Origin: M50B103 sp041667565
Lineage (GTDB): Bacteria; Fidelibacterota; Fidelibacteria; Fidelibacterales; Fidelibacteraceae
Assembly: GCA_964572745.1 (NCBI GenBank)
Contig: CAZNFT010000024.1
Coordinates: 1 to 30,083, forward strand
Reading direction: 5' to 3'
Length of the DNA stretch: 30,083 nucleotides
The notes beneath the pieces were generated by a model, which saw only the letters and a list, made by a program, of their open reading frames with translations, did no database searches and was not told the DNA's origin. Positions 1 through 9,419 of this stretch are shown here, in pieces; the first letter of the stretch is position 1; the number at the start of each line of letters is the position of its first letter. Both the position numbers and the translations under genes were made by a program.

Positions 1-33
1 TTGACCCAAGGTTGACCCAAGGTTGACCCAAGG
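1..33. repeat. 11-bp direct repeat, three perfect copies
   Basis: Three head-to-tail perfect copies of TTGACCCAAGG start at the first base of the window, so the array may extend upstream. The same 9-base core TTGACCCAA recurs at 30033-30041, and the 12-mer GACCCAAGGTTG recurs at 26970-26981 between two V-ATPase genes. No coding potential is seen. Function unknown. Confidence 0.9.
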
Positions 34-100
34 AAGTTTACATAATATAGGTTTTTTTAATCCATTTCTCATCTAATAACTGTTTCTTTTTCGCTGCTTT

Positions 101-169
101 CTGACTTCAAACTTCTCGCTTCTATATTATTTCAGCTTCCGACTTCTACTCTTCGACTTCTGATTTCTA
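101..169. repeat. degenerate pyrimidine-rich repeat (GACTTCT-like units)
   Basis: The top strand is a run of short, imperfect units such as CTGACTTC, AAACTTCT, CAGCTTCC, GACTTCTA and CGACTTCTGATTTCT. On the bottom strand this reads as GAAGTC/AGAAG motifs. It lies between the 11-bp array and the SRP RNA promoter. No ORF or stable hairpin stands out. It looks like a decayed simple-sequence intergenic repeat. Confidence 0.5.
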
Positions 170-179
170 GGTAAAAGAG

Positions 180-208
180 TTGTATTATAATCGCTAATTG
201 ACTATTTT
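180..208 (+). promoter_or_regulatory. predicted sigma70-type promoter for SRP RNA
   Basis: TTGTAT (180-185) and TATTTT (203-208) are separated by 17 bp. The -10 box ends 4 bases before A213, where the 5' strand of the SRP RNA closing stem begins. A perfect TATAAT also occurs at 186-191 but is too far upstream to start at 213. Confidence 0.55.
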
Positions 209-212
209 ATAT

Positions 213-316
213 AGACCTCAGGCCTTTACGGTGGTATGTGTGCAAAACCCCGTCAGGTCCGGAAGGAAGCAGCGGTAAGCGTATGTTCTATGCGTAGAGT
301 TACCTGGGGTCTTTTT
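213..316 (+). ncRNA. ffs: signal recognition particle RNA (bacterial small/4.5S type)
   Basis: The hallmark apical region GTCAGGTCCGGAAGGAAGCA is present at 252-271, with a GGAA tetraloop at 261-264 followed by the conserved AGCAGC-type internal loop. This domain binds Ffh and docks with FtsY in co-translational membrane targeting. The ends are set by a closing helix: AGACCTCAGG (213-222) pairs with CCTGGGGTCT (303-312) with one G-U pair, and then a T run (312-316) follows. That gives about 100 nt, the size of the Alu-less bacterial form. The gene sits 26 bp upstream of dnaX, an arrangement also known in Bacillus, where scr precedes dnaX. Confidence 0.95.
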
Positions 317-341
317 AAAATTAAGCAGGGAAGAATTATAT

Positions 342-2138
342 ATGAGTCATCAGGTTATTTCATTGAAATATCGTCCGCAACGCTTCGAGGACGTTATTGG
401 TCAGGATCATATTACTTTAACTTTAAAGAATGCCATCGAAAAAGGTCGTTTGGGACATGCCTATATATTTTCCGGTCCAAGAGGAACAGGAAAGACGACG
501 ACAGCAAGACTTCTTGCAAAAATGGTTAATTGTGAAAACCCAAAAAATGGAAATCCCTGCAACGAATGTATCAGTTGCCGTGAGATCACTGATGGGCGAA
601 GTTTAGATGTTCTTGAGATAGATGGAGCGTCCAATCGCGGCATCGATAGTATTCGCGACCTTAGGGAGCAGGTAAAATATCCTCCTACAAGAGGCAAATA
701 CAAAGTTTATATCATTGATGAGTTCCATCAGATAACTAAAGATGCTTTTAATGCTTTATTAAAAACATTGGAAGAACCGCCCAGGCATATCTTGTTTATT
801 TTTGCTACCACCGAATTACACAAAGTTCTTCCTACCATCCTCAGTCGTTGCCAGCGCTTCGAATTTAAGCGCATACCTCTCGCAGAAGTTATGGATTTAT
901 TAAGAGCAATCGCTGAGCAAGAAGGTATTAAGATCGATGATGATTCTCTCTTGTTGATCGCTAAGAAAGGCGATGGTAGTGTTCGTGATAGCCAAAGTAT
1001 CTTGGAACAGGTCATTGCCTTTTCTGATGGCAAAATTAATTATGACTCAATACTGAGCATATTAGGACTTATCCGGGAAGAAGTATTCTTTGATATGTTC
1101 AGGGCTCTGAGCGAGGGTCGCGCAGACAAAGCATTAAAACTGATCAATGATATGTTGATGCAGGGCTATGATCTTTTGGAATTTGTCACAATGTTCTCTG
1201 TTTTTCTCAGAGACCTGTATATGGTCCGAGCAAGTGGTTCTGCAGATGTATTGAATACAGTCGAAAACCTTAAAAAAGACTATGCTGAGCTGGCTAAAAC
1301 CCAAGATGAACATGCCTTGATCCGAATGTTGACCATAGTTAATGACGAATTATCGCGTATTTCTAAATCTGCCAATGTTAAAATTTTGGTTGAGACATTA
1401 TTTATCAAGCTTTCAAAAATTGCTGACCTACAACAATTAGATGAAGTGATAGGTCAGGTAAAGAGTGCAGAGCATATGGCGCACCCTATTGCACATAATA
1501 AACCGGCTCAGGTAAAAAAAACTCCGGCAGAAGCTCCGGAAAAATCACCACAACATACCTCAACTCAAACCTCATTACCGAGCCCAAGTCCGGCACAGCC
1601 AAAAAAAAGTCTGGCACAGGCAACAACAACTCAAGCTGCTCGGGTGAAAATTTCTGATAAAAAAGAAACTGCTAATACAGGTAAGCTTTCGAGTGACTAT
1701 CATAGCCCTATTTTAAATCGTAAAGCTCCTTCGGCTCTCGATAAAGAAGAAAGTCCGGCAGAAGTATTATCTTCACCTCCTCTCCCGCATCAAAAAGGAG
1801 TAAAGATCAGCTTTGATGATATCAAGGATAGCTGGCCGGATATTATTGAAAATTTAGCGACTGTAAAACCTTCATTGGCTTCCATGCTTGAGAGTGCAGG
1901 AATACAAAAGCTTGATGCAAATGATTTTTTTATTTTAGTTGAAGATGAATTTTCTTTAGAAACTTTAAGGCAAAATGAAAATATTATTAGCGCCAGCATT
2001 CAAAAAAAGCTAGGTGCAAGCCTAAAAATTCACGTTGAAAAAAGAAAAGTTGATGATTCTCAACGAGTTATCAAGAAAAAAGAGATGGATGAAGCTGCCA
2101 AACAAATAATTTCAGGTTTTGATGCTGAGTTAGTATAA
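342..2138 (+). CDS. dnaX: DNA polymerase III subunit tau/gamma
   Basis: This is the ATPase of the replicative clamp loader. It opens and loads the beta clamp and, through its tail, couples polymerase cores. The 598-aa product begins with the typical SLKYRP motif. The Walker A motif GPRGTGKT lies at residues 45-52, zinc-module cysteines at 64, 73, 76 and 79, the DE box in IIDEFH near 126-127, sensor-1 ATTE near 155-158 and the arginine finger in SRC at 168-170. Residues about 380-490 form a Pro/Lys/Ser/Thr-rich linker before a tau-type C-terminal domain. The linker carries two A8 runs that may produce a short gamma form (entered separately). The ATG at 342 has an AGGGA Shine-Dalgarno (SD) 10 bases upstream. 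The familiar downstream partners ybaB and recR are absent. Confidence 0.97.
   Translation: MSHQVISLKYRPQRFEDVIGQDHITLTLKNAIEKGRLGHAYIFSGPRGTGKTTTARLLAKMVNCENPKNGNPCNECISCREITDGRSLDVLEIDGASNRGIDSIRDLREQVKYPPTRGKYKVYIIDEFHQITKDAFNALLKTLEEPPRHILFIFATTELHKVLPTILSRCQRFEFKRIPLAEVMDLLRAIAEQEGIKIDDDSLLLIAKKGDGSVRDSQSILEQVIAFSDGKINYDSILSILGLIREEVFFDMFRALSEGRADKALKLINDMLMQGYDLLEFVTMFSVFLRDLYMVRASGSADVLNTVENLKKDYAELAKTQDEHALIRMLTIVNDELSRISKSANVKILVETLFIKLSKIADLQQLDEVIGQVKSAEHMAHPIAHNKPAQVKKTPAEAPEKSPQHTSTQTSLPSPSPAQPKKSLAQATTTQAARVKISDKKETANTGKLSSDYHSPILNRKAPSALDKEESPAEVLSSPPLPHQKGVKISFDDIKDSWPDIIENLATVKPSLASMLESAGIQKLDANDFFILVEDEFSLETLRQNENIISASIQKKLGASLKIHVEKRKVDDSQRVIKKKEMDEAAKQIISGFDAELV
1514..1657 (+). 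promoter_or_regulatory. candidate slippage region in dnaX: two A8 runs and a shared -1 stop
   Basis: A8 runs lie at 1514-1521 (read GTA AAA AAA ACT) and 1601-1608 (read CCA AAA AAA AGT). Both place A AAA AAA in the register required for -1 slippage. The -1 frame stays open from the first run through the second and stops at TGA 1655-1657. Either slip gives a product of about 438 residues with the ATPase domains but no tau tail. A slip in the other direction at the second run stops at TGA 1645-1647. No clear stimulatory SD or strong downstream hairpin is visible, so transcriptional slippage of the Thermus kind is at least as likely as ribosomal frameshifting. Confidence 0.5.
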
Positions 2139-2142
2139 TCTA

Positions 2143-2171
2143 TTGACAAACTTTAATTTTTGGCATAACTT
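2143..2171 (+). promoter_or_regulatory. predicted promoter of the envelope operon
   Basis: A perfect -35 box TTGACA (2143-2148) lies just after the dnaX stop. With 17-bp spacing the -10 would be TAACTT (2166-2171); CATAAC at 2164 is an alternative with 15-bp spacing. The -10 box is weak, so the element rests mainly on the -35 and its position ahead of a seven-gene array. The leader to the first ATG would be about 90 nt. Confidence 0.45.
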
Positions 2172-2263
2172 ACTGTGATTAGATTTATGCTCAGCTAATA
2201 AAGTAATAAGTGCTATTAAAAACAGCAGCTTAAATCAAATTTAACATACTAAGGAGTTCTTAA

Positions 2264-5200
2264 ATGAGGCTAAAAAGATTATTAGTCGCGATACTAATGA
2301 TTATCAGTATGGCTTTCGCAGGTACTACCGGAAAAATATCCGGTGTTGTACGTGATGCCACTACGGGAGAGCCTATGGCAGGTGCAAACGTATTAATTAC
2401 TGGTACATCATTGGGTGCGGCTGCGAATGCCGAAGGGTATTTTGTTATTTTAAATATTCCTCCCGGTGTATATGAAGTTTCGGCAACTTATATTGGATAT
2501 GCAAAAGTTGTAAAACAAGAAGTTGAGGTCAATATTGATCTGACAACTTTACTTGATTTTGATCTGCAGGTTCAGGCTTATCAAGGTCAAGAGATTGTTG
2601 TTATTGCAGAAAGAAAAGCAATTCAGGTTGATGTTGCTTCAAGCCAGCTGAATATAAGCAAAGATGAGATCGCAGATCTTCCTGCTACAAATATTGCTGA
2701 TGTTGTAGGTATGGAAGCTGGTATGAGCGGTTTAGCCGTGCGTGCCGGTGATCTGGATGAAACCACACTTCTATTAGATGGCTTGACCATGAAAGATAAC
2801 CGTACCGGGAATCCTATTTCTAACATTTCTTTATCTTCTATTGAAGAGGTCATGGTTCAGTCCGGTGGTTTTTCAGCTGAGTACTCTGATCTTCAATCCG
2901 GTGTTGTTAGTATTGTTACCAAAGAAGGTAATCCTAAAAAATTCACTGTAAATGCCAATGTTAAATATAGTCCATATCAACCCAAGAACTTTGCTTCTAC
3001 AGATATTTCAGGAAACACGGTCGTTTCAATGTTTGATGAAAATTCTATTTTTTTAAGACCTTATCTGGATGATGAAGTTTGCTGGACAGGAACGGGTAAT
3101 GGTAATTGGAATACGGCAACTCAGGGTGAATATCCTGAATTTGCAGGCTGGAAAGCAATATCTGCAGGTTTAATGGCTGATGACGATCCTACAAATGATC
3201 TCTCTCCTCAGGCATTACAACAACAGTTTAGATATTTAGTCCGTCGTGGCGATGATTTTTATGCAAAAAAAATTCCTGATTACAATGTTGATTTTTCCTT
3301 AAGTGGGCCTATGCCTTTTTCAAGTAAATTAGGTAATTTAAGGTTTTTTACCACTTACCTGGCAAATCAGACCGCTTATTTACAACCTCTGGCAACTGAT
3401 AGATATACTGATTGGACATGGACAGCTAAAGTTACATCCGATCTGTCTCAAACAATGAAATTAAGCCTGTTTACAATGTTGAACTCTTATCATGGAACAG
3501 CGACAAGTCTCTCTGGTACTCCCGGTGTGTACACAGAAGGTTCCGGAGCGATTTCCGGTGGCTGGGCAATGTCCAGAATGTTTTATACGAATTACTATGG
3601 TTTAACAGAACGTTTTAACAGTATGTATGCCGCAACACTTAAAGATGTTATTGACGAAAGAACCTTCTGGGAAGCCAGTCTGGAATATTCTAATACCAAT
3701 TATAGTTCATATCGTGGCCCCGATAGAGATACCACTCTTCATGATATTTTTGCCGGTATCGATGATGTTGATCTATTTATGAATGAAACACCCTATGGCT
3801 TTCATACCGAAATGGATCGTGCATACGCGTCAACAACTTTCTTGACCGGTTATGTACAATGGCCTTATGATAGTACACAAACATCACATTTACGTGCTAA
3901 GTACAGCATTAAATCGCAGGTAAACGATCGCAATGAGGTTAAAGCCGGAGTTCAGGCACAGTTCTGGAATTACAATATGAACTACGGTTCTGAAAGATCC
4001 CTGACTGCTTCAAACGCTACTAATACCCTCTGGTCGAAAAATCCTTTCCAATTCGATGCTTACATTACAGATAAGTTAGAATATGAAGGGCTTGTAGCTC
4101 AAGTTGGTCTTCGTGCAGAATACTGGGATCCTAATTGTGACTGGTACGACATGGATTCACTTCGCTGGGATGAAGTATTTTTAAGTGATCTTTATAAACC
4201 TTATGCCTTGAATGATTCTTTAGCTGATGCAACTTTTCCTAAAAGAAGAGCAAAAGGTCAATTTCATTTAATGCCTCGTATTGGTATTTCACACCCCATC
4301 ACAGAAAACTCTAAGCTATATTTTAACTACGGTCATATGTATCAAAAGATGGATCCCGATTATTATTTCCAGACAAGACGATATGGTGATTATAGTTTAT
4401 CATGGCTTGGTGATCCCGAAGCTTTGTTCGAAAGAACTGTTTCCTATGAGTTGGGTTTTGACCAAGCTTTAACGCAAGAATATCTCTTGCACATAGCAGC
4501 TTATTATAAAGATAAAAACAACCAGTCCACTACAACTACATATCGTAGTGTTGCCGGTGTTTCTTATTCTATGACGGATGATAGATACTATCAAGATATC
4601 CGTGGTCTTGAAGTAACATTGAAAAAACGTCGCGGCGATTGGGTCCGTGGATTTGTTAATTTCAACATAAGATCAAGCAGTAATGGTACTTTCTCCTGGC
4701 CTAGTGTTTATGAAAACGAAGGTTCAGAGGCTTACCAAAATATGATCCAGAATACAGAAAGCAAAAAACAGGCCAAGAGCACACCTCTTCCATCTGTTAA
4801 AGCCAATATAGTATTCCGTACACCCGCTGAATATGGGCAACTTCTTGGAAACTGGAGTCTTTCAGTTAATGCCAGTTGGTATGATGCCGGTTACTATATA
4901 AGCAGAACACGTGGCTTCTATTCAAATAATGTTGAGATCAGAGACTCTTGGTACGCCAACGCAAAATTAATGAAGCCCTTTAAGCTGGGTCCTGTAAACT
5001 TTAATTTACTTCTTGAAATTGATAATATTTTCAATCTTAAGAGATTGAGCTTAGCTGACCAATCAACCGGTGCTTCTTATTCTCTTTTAGATAGTTATCA
5101 GGTTGATCATTATATTGAATCACTTCACTTCTCGGCAGTTGCTTATGAAGAAACCGATCAAGATCATTTATCACCTAAGTATTATCCCGAAGGTACAAAA

Positions 5201-5488
5201 GCTAAAGCCGATAAATATTATGATTACAGACCTGCCGGCGTAACTTTCCAAGCAATGGAATTTGCAAATAATACAGGACAGGTAACTAATCCTGATGTTA
5301 TTTACTATGTTGAAGAAACCGGTTTATGGTCTCGTACTGATAATGGAGTTGTTAGTCAAGTTAGTGATGATGAGATCATTCAGCTAATTGAAAATAAAGC
5401 TTATATTGATAATCCTGCGAATACGGCTTACATGTTCATGAACCCAAGAAAGATTTTTGTGGGCCTTCAATTATCAATTGATCTATAA
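2264..5488 (+). CDS. TonB-dependent receptor with carboxypeptidase-regulatory-like domain (copy 1)
   Basis: This is a predicted outer-membrane active transporter of 1074 aa. A signal peptide spans residues 1 to about 19 (cleavage after AFA). A carboxypeptidase-D regulatory-like beta-sandwich (about 22-110, with EGYFVILNIPPGVYEVSAT) follows, then an EIVVIAE segment in the usual TonB-box position. The plug covers about 125-225 (ending in GGFSAEYSDLQSGVVSIVTK) and the rest is a beta barrel. It is clearly paralogous to the receptor at 10450-13623: both share LNIPPG, GGFSAEY, SGVVS and the Cys-containing EVCWTGT. Two oddities appear. The plug motif IRGG is VRAG here, and the barrel ends in Leu rather than the aromatic residue typical of outer-membrane strands. 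The SD AGGAG precedes the ATG. It is first in the operon. The substrate is unknown. Confidence 0.9.
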   Translation: MRLKRLLVAILMIISMAFAGTTGKISGVVRDATTGEPMAGANVLITGTSLGAAANAEGYFVILNIPPGVYEVSATYIGYAKVVKQEVEVNIDLTTLLDFDLQVQAYQGQEIVVIAERKAIQVDVASSQLNISKDEIADLPATNIADVVGMEAGMSGLAVRAGDLDETTLLLDGLTMKDNRTGNPISNISLSSIEEVMVQSGGFSAEYSDLQSGVVSIVTKEGNPKKFTVNANVKYSPYQPKNFASTDISGNTVVSMFDENSIFLRPYLDDEVCWTGTGNGNWNTATQGEYPEFAGWKAISAGLMADDDPTNDLSPQALQQQFRYLVRRGDDFYAKKIPDYNVDFSLSGPMPFSSKLGNLRFFTTYLANQTAYLQPLATDRYTDWTWTAKVTSDLSQTMKLSLFTMLNSYHGTATSLSGTPGVYTEGSGAISGGWAMSRMFYTNYYGLTERFNSMYAATLKDVIDERTFWEASLEYSNTNYSSYRGPDRDTTLHDIFAGIDDVDLFMNETPYGFHTEMDRAYASTTFLTGYVQWPYDSTQTSHLRAKYSIKSQVNDRNEVKAGVQAQFWNYNMNYGSERSLTASNATNTLWSKNPFQFDAYITDKLEYEGLVAQVGLRAEYWDPNCDWYDMDSLRWDEVFLSDLYKPYALNDSLADATFPKRRAKGQFHLMPRIGISHPITENSKLYFNYGHMYQKMDPDYYFQTRRYGDYSLSWLGDPEALFERTVSYELGFDQALTQEYLLHIAAYYKDKNNQSTTTTYRSVAGVSYSMTDDRYYQDIRGLEVTLKKRRGDWVRGFVNFNIRSSSNGTFSWPSVYENEGSEAYQNMIQNTESKKQAKSTPLPSVKANIVFRTPAEYGQLLGNWSLSVNASWYDAGYYISRTRGFYSNNVEIRDSWYANAKLMKPFKLGPVNFNLLLEIDNIFNLKRLSLADQSTGASYSLLDSYQVDHYIESLHFSAVAYEETDQDHLSPKYYPEGTKAKADKYYDYRPAGVTFQAMEFANNTGQVTNPDVIYYVEETGLWSRTDNGVVSQVSDDEIIQLIENKAYIDNPANTAYMFMNPRKIFVGLQLSIDL

Positions 5489-5506
5489 TCGGAAAGTGAG
5501 TAAAAA

Positions 5507-7864
5507 ATGAATAAAAACTTTAAAAAAGGTTTGATTTTTGGACTGTTACTAATGACAGTGCTATCAACTCAAGCTGCTACTCGCTATAAATGGATCACGG
5601 TAGGTTCTTTACAGAACTTCTATTATGATACAGGTATAGAGACGGAAGAAATTGTATATGAACGACAACAATGGGGCTTCTGCTGGGATGCTTTTCATCG
5701 TGATCAAGATATGCAAGCCGCAAAGGGTATGTGGATAGGTGTTAAGAACTTTGTGGATCCTGTAAAGGGAGTTACATATCCCTATAAGGTCATTCATAAT
5801 GGTCCTCGTGCCGTAACAGATGTTGAAATGCGCGAATTCATGCCTCAAGAAATTAAAATGATCGCCCGATATCCACATCCACAGGTTTTTGTGGATGCAA
5901 ATGAAGGCAGTGATATGATGAATGGAGCTGATGCCAAGAATGATGACATTAGTGAAGTTGATCCCACATTAGTTGCCGACCGTGTAATTGAAAATACGGT
6001 TAATACCTCTGTAGGCTTAAGCTTTACTAAAAAAGTATATGCTGTAGCTCAACAGAATTATGATAATATCCATATCATTGAATACGAATTTGAAAATACA
6101 GGTATTTATGATGTAGATGGTAATGTGTCTTTACAAACACTTGAAGATGTTTATTTCCATTGGCAATATCGTGATGCTATTTGTCAGGAAGGTACCTGGA
6201 ATGGTACATATCTTGCCAATAGCAGAAACTGGATCCCGACGTCAGTTCGTGAAGTTCGTTGGGGATATTCTATGATGAATGATGTCATCGGACGCAATCA
6301 AAGCAGTCCTATATCTGTATCACCGTATGTTGATAGAACAGGTCAGGATGCTAAGGACCCTGATAATAACTGGATGCGCGGCTATGTCTCCTGGGTGGGA
6401 CTATGGTCCAAATTTGGTTATGATAATATTGGTATTCCCAATGTTAATTCTGTGGTTCACCATGATTTTCTTCCTGCCGACGACGGTCGTTTGGGCGCAG
6501 CTCAATATAAAGGTATGGTTGTAGTTCATGCAGATAAGTCAACAACAGATCCAAGTGATGATCTGTCTCAGCCTTCGGGTAGCAGTTTTATTAACTCTGA
6601 CGACCCCTCTCTTTTTACAGCGGCTCTGGATCAGTATGATGCCGGACTAATGACCGCTAAGTATAAAAAACATATGGAGGGTGGACATAGAACCAACCAT
6701 GCAGAAGATGTTTGGAATGCCAGTGACGGTAAAGCCGGTGATTATTCTGCAAGCAACGATGCCTCAGGATTTTCTCAGATGTTGGCTTTTGGACCTTATA
6801 CTATAGCTCCCGGCGAAAAGATCAAGATCGTTTTTGCTGAATGTGCCGCGGGTTTACCTCATGATTATGGATATAAGGTTGGACAAGATTGGTATAAGGT
6901 TGTTTATGAGAACAAAACAGTAGAAGTTGTAGATCCGGCTAACCCCAAATCAACTATTACAATTAAGGACGTTGCTGAAGCTAATGCGTGGAAAAATGCC
7001 ATGGTATATAGTGGCCGTGATTCTTTAATGAATTCTTTCCGCAGAGCAATTGAACTATATAGAGCCGACTTTTATACCGGTATTCCGGAAGCACCAAAAC
7101 CTCCCGAAACTGTTGAGATCTTTTCAACTGAAGATGGTGTAAAATTAACATGGAGTGGTGAAGCTGCCGTTAGCTCACCTCATTTTGCAGGTTTCAAGGT
7201 CTATCGTGCTTTTATTGAAAAAGATTCCACATATCATGAAGTTGTGGATATTAATATACTTGGTGATAATTATGACAGCTATAAAACAAACGCTGCAGGT
7301 ACAGAATTTGAATACATGGATACTGCACCCCTGAGAGGTCAAAATTATTATTATTATATCGTAAGTTATGATGACGGAACTCAAAACACTGTTAACCCCG
7401 GTGTTCCTTTACAATCCTCATTGTTCTTCACAAGAACAAACCGTAGCGCTACGGTAAAGAGCCCTCCGGCACCCATTGAAACCTTTGATATAAGTCAATA
7501 TGATCTTAATGATCCCGCTGATAGAAAACTGCTTATGAAGGAAATTATCAAGATCGTACCCAATCCTATAAATGTTCGAAACGAAGCAATTCAGTTTCAA
7601 GGTAACGTAAATAAACTGCTATTTGCAGGTGTTCCAAGTGGATGCAAGATCCGTGTCTTTAGCGAACGCGGTGATTTTGTCGCCGAAGTTAATGAGGCTG
7701 AAGAAGGTTACGCATGGTATTTAACCACCGATTGGCAGCAGATCCTGGTAAGTGGTGTCTATATTGCGCACTTTGAAATGTTCGAAGATTTTGAGAGCGA
7801 AAAAACCGGTGTAAGATTGGATCGTGGCGATTCAATAATTAAAAAATTCATAATCATCCGATAA
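5507..7864 (+). CDS. large secreted protein with fibronectin-III-like domain and T9SS-like tail (copy 1)
   Basis: This 785-aa exported protein has no recognised enzymatic domain. A signal peptide ends near residue 23 (TQA/AT). The long N-terminal region (24-525) begins with WITVGSLQ and contains ARYPHPQVFVD and FGPYTIAPGE blocks. All are shared with the paralog at 13648-15867, which defines a family I cannot name. A fibronectin-III-like domain covers about 526-640 (LTWSG, YRAF, NYYYYIVSY). The last 100 residues (about 682-785) open with IVPNPIN and include RVFSERGDFV, SGVYIAH and a terminal KKFIIIR. This resembles a T9SS type A sorting domain with a longer acidic loop before the last strand. 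It lies 18 bp after the receptor gene, so the two products probably act together at the surface. Confidence 0.75.
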   Translation: MNKNFKKGLIFGLLLMTVLSTQAATRYKWITVGSLQNFYYDTGIETEEIVYERQQWGFCWDAFHRDQDMQAAKGMWIGVKNFVDPVKGVTYPYKVIHNGPRAVTDVEMREFMPQEIKMIARYPHPQVFVDANEGSDMMNGADAKNDDISEVDPTLVADRVIENTVNTSVGLSFTKKVYAVAQQNYDNIHIIEYEFENTGIYDVDGNVSLQTLEDVYFHWQYRDAICQEGTWNGTYLANSRNWIPTSVREVRWGYSMMNDVIGRNQSSPISVSPYVDRTGQDAKDPDNNWMRGYVSWVGLWSKFGYDNIGIPNVNSVVHHDFLPADDGRLGAAQYKGMVVVHADKSTTDPSDDLSQPSGSSFINSDDPSLFTAALDQYDAGLMTAKYKKHMEGGHRTNHAEDVWNASDGKAGDYSASNDASGFSQMLAFGPYTIAPGEKIKIVFAECAAGLPHDYGYKVGQDWYKVVYENKTVEVVDPANPKSTITIKDVAEANAWKNAMVYSGRDSLMNSFRRAIELYRADFYTGIPEAPKPPETVEIFSTEDGVKLTWSGEAAVSSPHFAGFKVYRAFIEKDSTYHEVVDINILGDNYDSYKTNAAGTEFEYMDTAPLRGQNYYYYIVSYDDGTQNTVNPGVPLQSSLFFTRTNRSATVKSPPAPIETFDISQYDLNDPADRKLLMKEIIKIVPNPINVRNEAIQFQGNVNKLLFAGVPSGCKIRVFSERGDFVAEVNEAEEGYAWYLTTDWQQILVSGVYIAHFEMFEDFESEKTGVRLDRGDSIIKKFIIIR

Positions 7865-7885
7865 AAAAATAGAGTCGAGGTAAAA

Positions 7886-9385
7886 ATGAAAAAACAAGTT
7901 GTTCTTTTAATGTTGGTGATCTTTGCCTTAGTAGGTTGTTCCTACTTTACGGATACCGACATCCAATATGAAATGGAGTCTTTTGATAAGGCTGCATGTA
8001 TTTCTGTTGATAGAGGTTTATCAGTTTCAAGGGCCGTAAAAGCACTGGATGATCCATTCTTTTTGGATGATAAAAATGTTGATGCTTTTATGCTTAACGC
8101 TGATGAAGAAAAAGTTGTCACAACAACGGTAACGACAAAGATTGTGAATGGTATTACTGCAGCTTCAGACACAACAACAGTCGCATTTGCAACAATAATA
8201 AACAGCTTCGATGCCGCCGGCGTTGATACTGAAATCGAATTATATCTTAATAAGACAGACTCGGTTGTTAATTCTTTGCTAAGCGATAAAACTTATGATG
8301 AAGTTAAAATAACAGATAATATTGAAGCACAGATAAACGCTACTTTTTCTACAGTGAATTCCTCTGGAGCTGAACAGGTATTTGTTATCGAAGACAATTT
8401 TACAAATAAAGAATTCTATCAGGAAGCTGTTAGATGCCTTTATGGTAAAACCGGTAGTGTTCCGGTATTCGAAGCAGGTGAAAGACGCTTATCCATAACA
8501 TGTGAAGCCGTTGAAGTGATGTCCCTATACTCATATCTCGATGTCACAGCCGAAGATGAATATACCTTTTATTTTGATGAACACATGTCCATGAGAATAT
8601 GGGATGAAGACGGAAATAGAATTCCAATGAAAGACAATGGAATTGACTGGACAATGGCTGCTGAATTCGGAGATCGTGCAGATAATGGTTCCGGTAAAGT
8701 TCTTGCTAAATGTCAATATGATCTTCCTGAAGGTCGCTATTTTGTCAGATGGATCAGAGCTGAATCTACAAAGCAATCCGCTCAGTTTGCCTCTAGCGAA
8801 GAAAGCACTTCAAATTATTTTGTTTTTAGCCTAGGTATTTTTTATGCATCCTACGCTGAAGACGCGGAAACTGCCGAGATCGCAGACAAACTTTTTTCTC
8901 CCGTGCTTACTAAAGAATTAAAAAGCTGTCACCAGTGTGATACAAGTCTTTGGGCATTTGATGAAAGCTTGGTCATTACACAGTTGTTGAGAGATGGAGC
9001 TAAAATGACCGCTCTTGATAGTGGCCTGGTAACTGTAGGCAAAGAGGATATGAACAAGGGAATTAAGTTCACATTCGAAGAAGGTCTTCCTCAGGGATTG
9101 TTTTACCTAGATCTTACAGATATGGAAGATGTAGATACACTAAGGATATATCTTGACAAAGGATCTTTGACAATGTTTAAATTTGTTAAAGATTTCCCCA
9201 AGACTGGCGGAAAACAATTCCAAGCTGTTACTGCTAATGTAACAGGCATTACTTTTAAAGAAATGTTTGTGAGTGATGACATTGACAAAGTGATGTACAT
9301 GTATAATTTTGATGAAAACATGTATTTAATGTCAGTTCCGGGCCTTTATGCCGGAGAAGATGTTAATATGGTTTTTGTAAAATAA
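7886..9385 (+). CDS. lipoprotein of unknown function (cassette 1)
   Basis: This 499-aa protein has a lipoprotein signal peptide: basic start, hydrophobic core and lipobox LVGC with the acylated Cys at residue 18, so it should be membrane anchored. The mature part is acidic and Thr/Val/Asp-rich and probably mostly beta. A C-x-x-C pair (CHQC, residues 348-351) suggests a disulphide or metal site, but no family was recognised. GAGG before the ATG serves as SD, and it lies 21 bp after the secreted fibronectin-like gene. Its slot after a receptor matches that of the shorter lipoprotein at 15883-16602, though the two sequences are not obviously alike. It could be a SusD-like partner by position, but no SusD signature or TPR pattern is visible. 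Confidence 0.7.
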   Translation: MKKQVVLLMLVIFALVGCSYFTDTDIQYEMESFDKAACISVDRGLSVSRAVKALDDPFFLDDKNVDAFMLNADEEKVVTTTVTTKIVNGITAASDTTTVAFATIINSFDAAGVDTEIELYLNKTDSVVNSLLSDKTYDEVKITDNIEAQINATFSTVNSSGAEQVFVIEDNFTNKEFYQEAVRCLYGKTGSVPVFEAGERRLSITCEAVEVMSLYSYLDVTAEDEYTFYFDEHMSMRIWDEDGNRIPMKDNGIDWTMAAEFGDRADNGSGKVLAKCQYDLPEGRYFVRWIRAESTKQSAQFASSEESTSNYFVFSLGIFYASYAEDAETAEIADKLFSPVLTKELKSCHQCDTSLWAFDESLVITQLLRDGAKMTALDSGLVTVGKEDMNKGIKFTFEEGLPQGLFYLDLTDMEDVDTLRIYLDKGSLTMFKFVKDFPKTGGKQFQAVTANVTGITFKEMFVSDDIDKVMYMYNFDENMYLMSVPGLYAGEDVNMVFVK

Positions 9386-9419
9386 ACAGTTTCAATAATA
9401 GAAAAAAGAGGAAATCTCT

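Noticed and set aside
1..180. CRISPR array at the left edge
   Set aside because: The repeat unit is 11 bp with no spacers, and no cas genes are present.
236..529. 97-aa ORF across the SRP RNA and dnaX start
   Set aside because: It overlaps the SRP RNA and reads dnaX in another frame; no family resemblance.
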